Notes under the pieces: model-generated
Told to the model about the DNA's origin: nothing
The model's input: only the letters and a program-made list of their open reading frames with translations
Databases searched by the model: none
Part shown: positions 1 through 6,061 of the stretch, one piece after another
Numbering within the stretch: the stretch's first letter is position 1
Layout of the letters: each line of letters begins with the position of its first letter
Translations under genes and position numbers: made by a program
NCBI GenBank assembly: GCA_963618495.1
Contig: CAVESF010000021.1
Location: 1-35,192, forward strand
Source of the DNA: Apopatosoma sp963618495
Lineage (GTDB): Bacteria > Bacillota > Clostridia > Oscillospirales > CAG-272
Direction of reading: 5' to 3'
Length of the DNA: 35,192 nt

Positions 1-144
1 AGCGCGTCTTGCCCGAGCGGCGAGCGGATTTGTACAAAATCAACAAATTATTGCCATATTCAAATTTATGCACCTTTCACAAACTTTCAAAAATGTAAAA
101 TTTACTATTGACTTTTGCCCTTTTTCGGATAAATTATGAAGACT

Positions 145-345
145 TCACCTTGCCCGTCTGCTGCAATACAGGGTCAAGTCCTCTTTGCAGCCCTCGAATG
201 TGTCTATGCGGGTAATATCGTACAGTATGCCTTTATAGCGCACAACATGGGCGGTCGTTATGTCCGTGCGGCAGTTTATAGTACAGGAGCGTCGAGAAAT
301 CGGCGCTCTTATTATAAAACCACCAACGCAAATCGGGACTGTCAC
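145..345 (-). pseudogene. Remnant of a phage head-closure (head-tail adaptor) protein, C-terminal part only
   Basis: The last 43 or so residues of this short minus-strand frame (about 145-286) read like the C-terminal beta-barrel of siphophage head-closure/head-tail adaptor proteins: TTAHVVRYKGILYDITRIDT followed by FEGCKEDLTLYC. Family members are usually about 100-115 residues, but the N-terminal portion is missing here and the first 20 or so residues of the open frame do not look like the family. A stem-loop (287-308) sits at the apparent break. No other phage gene is visible between here and the phosphatase, so this is best read as a decayed prophage scrap. The recognition is from memory of the family pattern, and a chance match cannot be excluded. 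Confidence 0.45.
287..308. repeat. Stem-loop at the edge of the phage remnant
   Basis: GAGCGTCG pairs with CGGCGCTC (one G-U) around a six-base loop. It is followed on the plus strand by an A/T-rich stretch. It lies where the phage-like reading frame stops making sense. Confidence 0.4.
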
Positions 346-379
346 GGAAAGGAAATCACTCCTCCCGGCGACAGTCCCG
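334..379. repeat. Inverted repeat downstream of the phosphatase gene
   Basis: A perfect 10-base inverted repeat (CGGGACTGTC at 334-343, GACAGTCCCG at 370-379) with a partly self-complementary interior. It lies 34 bases past the stop of the minus-strand phosphatase and could end its transcript, but there is no T-tract on that strand. It may instead be a scar of the rearrangement that left the phage fragment. Confidence 0.45.
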
Positions 380-412
380 AATATTTATCAAATTATAATT
401 ATCGGCATGAAA

Positions 413-1801
413 TCAAAGCGACGGCGTCTGCCCGTGATAGCAGAGACTGAGTATCGTGATATCATCAAACTGCGGAGCCTGACCGACAAAGGCTTCCACA
501 TCGGCTCTGACGGCAGACAGCAGTTCCTTGGGCGTACATCCGCGGTTTGCATTGAGGACAGCGGAGAGCCGTTCCTCGCCGTAAAGTTCGTTTTCCGCGT
601 TTGTCGCCTCGGTAACACCGTCTGTATAGAGAAACAGAGCATCCCCGGGAGAAAGTTCAAGACTGCATGAGCGGTATCGCGTTTCCTCCAGCCCAGCCAG
701 CACAAGACCCTGGCGCGTGCGCAGATAATCATATCCGCCATCGGTACGACGCAAAAGCGGCGGATTATGCCCTGCATTGACATAGGAAAGATGACCTGTG
801 GAAAGCTCGAGTATGCCCATCCATGCTGTTACAAACATTCCTTCGTCGTTTGTCTCGCAGAGCAGGCGATTTACTTCCGTAAAGACAACATCGGGCGATG
901 TGCCTTGCTGTGCATGGTCTTTTATCAGTGTTTTGGCAGTGACCATGAAGAGCGCTGCGGGAATACCTTTTCCCGATACATCCGCCACCACTACAGCCAG
1001 ATGGTCATCGTCAACAAGGAAGAAATCGTAAAAATCTCCGCCTACCTCTTTGGCAGGATTCATGATGGCATAGATATCAAATTCCTTTTGCGAGGGAAAT
1101 GCGGGAAAGATGCGCGGGAGCATGGATGTCTGTATATGCGTGGCTACGCTCAATTCGGATTCAATCTGCTGTTTGTCCGCGCTGTCCTTTATCTGCTGTT
1201 CGAGCAGCTTTCGGGTGCGGTCTGCCAGCGTTGAGCATATGATTGTAACGCCGCAGAGAATAAGCGAGCGGGGAAGTATGTAGAAAAGCACGACGCGGCG
1301 GATGGTATCCCCTGTGACAACGCGTGGGCCATCGGCTTCCAGCGCCTTGAGCAGGTTGCTGTCCCATTCTCCGAAATAAGTGCCTATAATGAGAGATGCC
1401 GCCATGCATATGACGGAAACAGCAAGCAGACCGTAGGAGAAGCGCTTGGAATAATAATGACAACCGAGAACAAGCGGAATTGCCCATGCCAGAATGGCAT
1501 GACTTGGCAGAGCGGAGGACAAAAGCGTGATGCCCAGTATGCAGCACAGCAGAATATACAGCTTCATGCGCGGTGAATTCTGATTTATAATACGCAAAAG
1601 CAGAGTGGGAAGGAGCAGGAGTGAAATACCGCCGATTCCCGCGACTGCCATGATGGTTTTCGGGACAATGAACAATCCTAAAATGTTCAGCGCCCAAATT
1701 ACGGCAACCACAAACGCAAGCACACGCATACAGTGCGCGGCATAGAGGTTGGCTTCCTTTTCGTTTTTTACAAAGGCGGCAGAATAATCCGCTTCGTTCA
1801 T
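413..1801 (-). CDS. Membrane-anchored PP2C-type serine phosphatase (SpoIIE/RsbU family)
   Basis: A 462-residue protein. The first ~190 residues contain several hydrophobic segments (about five to six membrane spans). A short charged linker follows, then a SpoIIE-type PP2C phosphatase domain from about residue 205 to the end. The metal-binding and core motifs are intact: VGGDFYDF, VADVSGKGIPAA, YVNAGHNPP, LFLYTDGVTEATN and FDDITI. Such proteins dephosphorylate anti-anti-sigma or similar STAS-domain proteins in partner-switching pathways; the membrane half would sense an unknown signal. No anti-sigma kinase or STAS partner is encoded in the window, so the pathway is not identified. It is expressed alone from a consensus promoter at 1872-1900. 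It is not SpoIIE itself, which is much longer. Confidence 0.85.
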   Translation of the reverse strand: MNEADYSAAFVKNEKEANLYAAHCMRVLAFVVAVIWALNILGLFIVPKTIMAVAGIGGISLLLLPTLLLRIINQNSPRMKLYILLCCILGITLLSSALPSHAILAWAIPLVLGCHYYSKRFSYGLLAVSVICMAASLIIGTYFGEWDSNLLKALEADGPRVVTGDTIRRVVLFYILPRSLILCGVTIICSTLADRTRKLLEQQIKDSADKQQIESELSVATHIQTSMLPRIFPAFPSQKEFDIYAIMNPAKEVGGDFYDFFLVDDDHLAVVVADVSGKGIPAALFMVTAKTLIKDHAQQGTSPDVVFTEVNRLLCETNDEGMFVTAWMGILELSTGHLSYVNAGHNPPLLRRTDGGYDYLRTRQGLVLAGLEETRYRSCSLELSPGDALFLYTDGVTEATNAENELYGEERLSAVLNANRGCTPKELLSAVRADVEAFVGQAPQFDDITILSLCYHGQTPSL

Positions 1802-1871
1802 ATAATCACCGTCCGTTCTGTTTTTTGTCGACTGCCGGCATAATACGGCATTGGAAATGTGAATTTGTTAC

Positions 1872-1900
1872 ATTATACTCCATCGGGCGAAGAATGTCAA
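1872..1900 (-). promoter_or_regulatory. Consensus sigma-A promoter of the phosphatase gene
   Basis: On the minus strand TTGACA (1900-1895) and TATAAT (1877-1872) are separated by exactly 17 bases, both perfect consensus. The leader to the ATG at 1801 is about 65 bases and contains a small TGCCG/CGGCA hairpin. Confidence 0.85.
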
Positions 1901-1950
1901 CAGTTTGCGGCGAAATTTGCCGCACGTGCTTTTTCAATACATCCGCAGAC

Positions 1951-1979
1951 TTGAAAAGTCTGCGCTCTTATGCTATGAT
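1951..1979 (+). promoter_or_regulatory. Promoter of the truncated acetyltransferase
   Basis: TTGAAA (1951-1956), 17-base spacer, TATGAT (1974-1979). It is divergent from the phosphatase promoter and is followed by GGAGAAAG and the ATG at 2011, so the truncated gene keeps its control elements. A CGCAGACTT-GAAA-AGTCTGCG hairpin overlaps the -35. Confidence 0.55.
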
Positions 1980-2010
1980 TAAGGTATCTTTAAAATCTGC
2001 GGAGAAAGAA

Positions 2011-2199
2011 ATGCTGCGCTTATGCTCCGAAAGTGAATTTGAAAAATATACAGCTTTCGCATATGAATTGACAACTGACCCGACGAAATCCGGCTACCCG
2101 ACATACTGCGACAAAATCAAGACGAAAGAAATGTTTATCGCTCGCCCGCATGAGGCTTTTTATCGGAAAACGGAGCAGATGCCGCTTGGCTCGCGATGA
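2011..2199 (+). pseudogene. Truncated GNAT-family acetyltransferase (N-terminal fragment)
   Basis: The ATG at 2011 has a good ribosome site (GGAGAAAG) and a promoter. The 62-residue product carries a pattern I recognise from the start of clostridial GNAT acetyltransferases: EFEKYTAFAYEL, then TKSGYPTYCDKIKTKEMF. It stops after about 57 family-like residues, before the acetyl-CoA-binding core, so it cannot be an active enzyme. Its last 22 codons overlap the 3' end of the convergent glycosyltransferase, whose own last 11 residues are the antisense of this gene. A deletion joining the tails of two convergent genes explains both ends. It could still be translated as a short peptide. Confidence 0.5.
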
Positions 2200-3286
2200 A
2201 ATCAACTGTTTTTGCCGCGCCGTCCTTGGACAGACAGTTATTTTGCGCTTCGAGCATTTTTTCGGCAAGTGCGCGGTCATAGATGAGCCTGTCGGCAAAG
2301 CGTGCGGCTTCATCCGCATTTTCGGCAAAGAGCGACATACCGTGATTTTCGAAAAATTCCGCATTTTTCGTTTCCACGCCGGGGATTATCATGGTATGCA
2401 CGAAAGGCACGCCGAGCACACCTGCTTCGGAACTGGAGATACCGCCTGCTTTTGAGAGCAGAACATCGGCGGCGCTCATATAAAGCGCAACTTTATCCGT
2501 GAAAGGCACGGCGATAACGCCGTCGCCGTGAAATTCGTCATCCAGCGCCGCACGTAGTTCTTCGTTTCGCCCCGGCAGGACGCAGAGCAGGGAATTTTCA
2601 TCGGGAATGCGACGAATCTTTTTACAGAGCGAGATTGCATCGCCGCAACCTATGCCGCCCGTCATGATGAGATAAATTTTCTTCTCCGCGGGAAGCCACA
2701 GCATTTCACGCGCGGCAGATTTTTCTGTTTTTACGGTGAATTTAGCGGAAACAGGCATACCTGTGGCGATAAGCTTTTCTTCGGGAATGCCTGCGGCAAT
2801 GCATTCCGTGCGCACATCCTCATGCGGGACAAAATAAGCATCCAGTTCCGTTTCCGCAAGAAAAGGAATACAGGTATAATCCGAGAGCACGCCGTAAATT
2901 TTCGTTTTGCATTTTCCATGGCGGCGCAGATAAGTGAGCGTTTCCATAGGGAAGAGATGCGAGCAGACGACGGCATCATAGCCCTTTTCTGCGATGAAAT
3001 CGTCAAGTTCGGCGGCATGGCGCGTATTTGCGAGATAAACGGGCGATGTCACACCTGTGGAGCTGAACATAGCTCCCGCATGATACATCATGCCGAAAAG
3101 GTCCGGCGTTTTTGATGAGATTTTATTTAATATTTTATCGAAGCTGAGAGGACTGTTGCTCCCGAACATCTGAAGCATATCGAGAAATTCCACACCGATA
3201 TTTCTGCGTTCAAGTTCTTCCTTGACGGCGCGTGCGCAATTATTGTGACCCTCGCCCGTGCTGCAACTGAGAAGTAAAACTTTCAT
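2135..3286 (-). CDS. Glycosyltransferase of the MGDG synthase/processive diacylglycerol glucosyltransferase family
   Basis: A 383-residue GT-B fold enzyme. The N-terminus (MKVLLLSCSTGEGHNN) is the typical opening of the MGDG-synthase-like N-terminal domain, with the glycine-rich GEGH loop that faces the lipid acceptor. YGVLSDYTCIPF follows, as in UgtP-like enzymes. The C-terminal half has IMTGGIGCGDA and SKAGGISSSEAGVLGVP, the nucleotide-sugar binding region of GT28-type enzymes. The expected role is transfer of glucose or galactose from a UDP-sugar to diacylglycerol, making glycolipids at the cytoplasmic membrane face; the sugar cannot be told from sequence. AAGGAG precedes the ATG. The last ~11 residues (SDKKPHAGER end) look foreign and are antisense to the truncated acetyltransferase. 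Confidence 0.8.
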   Translation of the reverse strand: MKVLLLSCSTGEGHNNCARAVKEELERRNIGVEFLDMLQMFGSNSPLSFDKILNKISSKTPDLFGMMYHAGAMFSSTGVTSPVYLANTRHAAELDDFIAEKGYDAVVCSHLFPMETLTYLRRHGKCKTKIYGVLSDYTCIPFLAETELDAYFVPHEDVRTECIAAGIPEEKLIATGMPVSAKFTVKTEKSAAREMLWLPAEKKIYLIMTGGIGCGDAISLCKKIRRIPDENSLLCVLPGRNEELRAALDDEFHGDGVIAVPFTDKVALYMSAADVLLSKAGGISSSEAGVLGVPFVHTMIIPGVETKNAEFFENHGMSLFAENADEAARFADRLIYDRALAEKMLEAQNNCLSKDGAAKTVDFIASQAASAPFSDKKPHAGER

Positions 3287-3316
3287 GGAAAGATCTCCTT
3301 TTTGTCTTTTGATTTA

Positions 3317-3345
3317 ATTATAAATGAAAATGAGAGCAAAGTCAA
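3317..3345 (-). promoter_or_regulatory. Promoter of the glycosyltransferase gene
   Basis: Minus strand TTGACT (3345-3340), 17-base spacer, TATAAT (3322-3317), then AAGGAG ribosome site and ATG at 3286. Confidence 0.75.
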
Positions 3346-3457
3346 GTGATTTTGCATGAGGGTCAGCGGGTCATCACGGGAATTAAGCAATGCGAAAAGT
3401 TGTCCCACGTCGCCGAGACAGGGCATCGCCGACCCGATGACAAAAGACTGAAGAGAA

Positions 3458-3483
3458 AAAAGCTCCCGACGGGGACTTTTTCT
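3458..3483. terminator. Terminator-like hairpin between divergent genes
   Basis: A GC-rich hairpin (TCCC/GGGGA core) flanked by an A-run on one side and a T-run on the other, so it could work in either direction. No gene ends here on either strand. The neighbouring 3366-3452 segment can also fold (GTCATC...GATGAC with GGG/CCC), so the pair may mark a small RNA or a dispersed intergenic repeat. Confidence 0.4.
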
Positions 3484-3509
3484 TTTGGCGGAAAATCTTC
3501 GTTATAATA

Positions 3510-3538
3510 TTGACATATCTTTTCCCCTAATGTATAAT
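3510..3538 (+). promoter_or_regulatory. Consensus promoter of ppa
   Basis: TTGACA (3510-3515), 17-base spacer, TATAAT (3533-3538). The leader to the ATG at 3574 is about 30 bases and holds GGAGGGAAG, so there is no space for a riboswitch. Confidence 0.85.
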
Positions 3539-3573
3539 ATAAAAAATACGTAAAAAATACGGAGGGAAGATTT

Positions 3574-4125
3574 ATGAATAACATATGGCATGACATAAGT
3601 CCCGCACGCATAAAGGCGGATGACTTCATCGCGGTCATCGAGATAAGCAAGGGAAGCAAGAAAAAATACGAGCTGGACAAAGAAACGGGACTTATAATAC
3701 TGGACAGGATTCTTTATACCTCAACTCACTATCCCACAAATTACGGCTTCATTCCGCGTACATATGCCGATGACGGAGACCCGCTTGATGTTCTCGTGCT
3801 GACGAGCGAACCGCTTGACCCGCTCGTGACTATCCGTTGCTATCCTATCGGCGTTATCAACATGATAGACAACGGCAAGGACGACGAGAAAATCATCGCT
3901 ATCCCCTATAGCGACCCGATGTATAATTCATACAAGGATATAAGCGAGCTGCCGAGCCATATTTTTGACGAAATGCGTCATTTCTTCTCGGTTTACAAAC
4001 AGCTTGAGGGCAAACAGACGGCTGTCGAAGAAGTAAAAGGAGCTTCGGCGGCGCTTGCCGTTATCAGCAAGTGCATCGGCTATTATGAGGAAAAATTCGG
4101 AGGACACAAGGTTGAAAAACTTTGA
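3574..4125 (+). CDS. ppa: Inorganic pyrophosphatase, family I
   Basis: A 183-residue soluble family I pyrophosphatase, which hydrolyses PPi to two phosphates and pulls nucleotide, tRNA-charging and lipid-activation reactions forward. The signature metal-binding loop DDGDPLDVLV is intact, preceded by the substrate-site YPTNYGFIPRTY segment, and a conserved KDISELP/F..YK.LE region follows. Length matches bacterial members (~170-185). GGAGGGAAG precedes the ATG. The stop overlaps the TTG start of the next gene by 14 bases, so the two are probably translationally coupled. Confidence 0.95.
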   Translation: MNNIWHDISPARIKADDFIAVIEISKGSKKKYELDKETGLIILDRILYTSTHYPTNYGFIPRTYADDGDPLDVLVLTSEPLDPLVTIRCYPIGVINMIDNGKDDEKIIAIPYSDPMYNSYKDISELPSHIFDEMRHFFSVYKQLEGKQTAVEEVKGASAALAVISKCIGYYEEKFGGHKVEKL

Positions 4126-5734
4126 TCGCTTCGGCGTAATGATAGACTGCTCGAGAAATGCCGTCATGAGCCTTCCCGCGCTCAAACGCTTTTTTGAGAT
4201 TATCGCGAAAATGGGCTATGATTGCGCCATGCTCTATACCGAGGATACATATGAGATAGACGGCGAGCCGCTTTTCGGTTATAAGCGCGGCAGATATACG
4301 CAGGCGGAGCTTCGCGAGATAGACGAATATGCCACAGGGCTTGGCATAGAGCTTATCCCCTGCATTCAGACGCTCGGGCATATGAATGCCGCTTTCCGCT
4401 GGAACAGATACAAGGGTCTGCGCGATTGCTGCAATATAATGCTTGCGGGCGACGAGCGCGTTTATGAGCTTATAGACAAGATGTTCTCATCCCTCTCAAA
4501 ATGCGTGAAGTCAAGAAAGATTCATATAGGTATGGATGAGGCATATCTCGCGGGACTGGGAAAATATCTCGAGATTCACGGCTATCGCAACCGTTTTGAG
4601 GTTCTTTGCGAGCATTTGCAGAGAGTTTGCGATATAGCGAAGAAATACGGTTACGAAACGCTGATGTGGGAAGATATGTTCTTCCGTTGCCTGCCGAGCG
4701 GCTACAATGCGGGAACAAAGGCTTCGCCTGTTGTGGAATTTCCCACATGGGTGAGGAAAGCCATTCCCGAAAACGCCACCATGGTTTACTGGGATTACTA
4801 CGGCGACTGCGCCGAGAAATATGCCAATATGATAGAATCCTCGAAAAATCTCTCCGACAAGGTCTGGTTTGCGGGCGGCGTATGGATATGGCACGGACTC
4901 ACCTCGCACAACCGCCTGAGTATACGCAGAAATGCGCTCGCGCTTCCCGAATGCAAAAAAGGCGGTGTGAAGAATGTTCTGGTGACGCTCTGGGGCGATA
5001 ACGGCGGCGAATGCTCGATGTTTTATGCGCTTCCCGGGCTTATGCATGCGGCGGCTGTAGCCGATGGCATGGATGAAGCGGAGATGAAGGCGAAATTCCG
5101 TGGGATAACAGGCGAAGACTACGACGATATGCTCGCACTTGATCTTCCTAATTATATATATGGCGAGGATATCGATATCGGTTGCGCAAACTACTCGAAA
5201 AACAGACTTTACAATGACCCGCTGATAGGGCTTCTCGACGCGAACAACGAAAATCCCGTTGATTCGGAGATTTTCGCAAAGTACGCCGCAAGGCTTGACG
5301 CCATTGCCGACAAGGAAACGGAATTTTCGTATCTCTATCGCACGCAGGCGGCACTCTGCCGCGCACTCGAGATAAAATTCGACCTCGGCAATGTGACGCG
5401 CGAAAAATATCTTGCGCACGACAGGGAGGGTGTTCGCAGGATAGCGGAGGGGAGCTACCCGCTCTTCCTTGCAAGGCTTGAGGATTTTTACCGCATTTTC
5501 CGCGACAAGTGGAACAGAGACAACAAGCCCTATGGCTTCGAGATTCAGGATATACGCATAGGCGGGCTTATCCGCCGCTGCGAAAACTGCCGCGAGCGTC
5601 TGCTCGAATGGTGCGACGGCAAGGTGGAGAACATCCCCGAGCTTGACGAGCCTGTGATAAACGCCGACCGCGGCGATGTACCCTACTGGAACGATATGGC
5701 AAGCCCATCCGTGATGGCGGAATATATAGTTTAA
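4112..5734 (+). CDS. GH20-like glycoside hydrolase (probable beta-N-acetylhexosaminidase), cytoplasmic
   Basis: The likely start is the TTG at 4112, which has GGAGG nine bases upstream inside ppa, giving 540 residues; an ATG at 4055 in frame has no such site. The TIM-barrel portion (about residues 5-330) has family-20 features: an early YTEDTYEI strand, the GHM segment (TLGHMNAAFRW) and the HIGMDEAY strand containing the paired Asp142-Glu143. In this family Asp positions the substrate acetamido group and Glu is the general acid. There is no signal peptide, so it would act on imported chitobiose-, mucin- or peptidoglycan-derived amino sugars. The C-terminal 200 residues are helical and not assigned. 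The exact substrate is not predictable. Confidence 0.75.
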   Translation: MKNFDRFGVMIDCSRNAVMSLPALKRFFEIIAKMGYDCAMLYTEDTYEIDGEPLFGYKRGRYTQAELREIDEYATGLGIELIPCIQTLGHMNAAFRWNRYKGLRDCCNIMLAGDERVYELIDKMFSSLSKCVKSRKIHIGMDEAYLAGLGKYLEIHGYRNRFEVLCEHLQRVCDIAKKYGYETLMWEDMFFRCLPSGYNAGTKASPVVEFPTWVRKAIPENATMVYWDYYGDCAEKYANMIESSKNLSDKVWFAGGVWIWHGLTSHNRLSIRRNALALPECKKGGVKNVLVTLWGDNGGECSMFYALPGLMHAAAVADGMDEAEMKAKFRGITGEDYDDMLALDLPNYIYGEDIDIGCANYSKNRLYNDPLIGLLDANNENPVDSEIFAKYAARLDAIADKETEFSYLYRTQAALCRALEIKFDLGNVTREKYLAHDREGVRRIAEGSYPLFLARLEDFYRIFRDKWNRDNKPYGFEIQDIRIGGLIRRCENCRERLLEWCDGKVENIPELDEPVINADRGDVPYWNDMASPSVMAEYIV

Positions 5735-5755
5735 CGGTTGTTATAAACGAACCAA

Positions 5756-5796
5756 GGCGCAGGATATTGCCGTGACTCTCTGCAATATCTTGTGCC
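5756..5796. repeat. Long hairpin after the GH20 gene
   Basis: A 15-base stem (5756-5770 with 5782-5796; 13 Watson-Crick pairs and 2 G-U in the plus-strand RNA) with an 11-base loop, 22 bases after the stop codon. It could stop or stabilise the ppa-GH20 transcript, but there is no T-tract. The rest of 5797-5950 is A/T-rich without a recognisable gene. Confidence 0.6.
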
Positions 5797-5956
5797 TGAA
5801 ATTTTGCTTTCGGGTGATGCATAAGTTTTGCGCATTGTGCTTTTTGCACTATAAATGTCAAAAAGCTTGTATGATTTTTTGCTGCGGAAAAAGGTGCTTC
5901 GGGTAAATTTGATAAATTTTTCAGAAAGTACCGCAAAAATCTTAAAAATTACGAAC

Positions 5957-6004
5957 TTACAATATTTGGTGCTTTCATATTGACAAAACCACAAAATGTA
6001 GTGT
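5957..6004 (+). promoter_or_regulatory. Pair of NrdR-like boxes in the nrdDG promoter
   Basis: Two 16-base sites resemble the NrdR consensus acaCwAtATaTwGwgt: TTACAATATTTGGTGC (5957-5972) and CCACAAAATGTAGTGT (5989-6004). Their starts are 32 bases apart, about three helical turns, as expected for cooperative binding by the ATP-cone repressor NrdR. The second box fills the gap between -35 and -10. Both are imperfect, but their paired spacing and position before a ribonucleotide reductase operon support the call. nrdR itself is not in the window. Confidence 0.6.
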
Positions 6005-6009
6005 ATAAT
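5980..6009 (+). promoter_or_regulatory. nrdDG promoter
   Basis: TTGACA (5980-5985), 18-base spacer, TATAAT (6004-6009), then a roughly 45-base leader with GGAGGAGAAAAG before the ATG at 6062. Confidence 0.8.
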
Positions 6010-6061
6010 GGTCTTACAATGAAAAACACCGAGATGCGAAATACGGAGGAGAAAAGGAAAA

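Noticed and set aside
136..450. Plus-strand frame of 104 residues preceded by TTGACT and a weak -10
   Set aside because: No ribosome site, composition unlike a protein, and it lies antisense to the phage-like fragment; the -10 is poor.
3539..3573. Fluoride riboswitch in front of ppa
   Set aside because: Such riboswitches do occur before pyrophosphatase genes, but the leader here is only about 30 bases and lacks the conserved elements.
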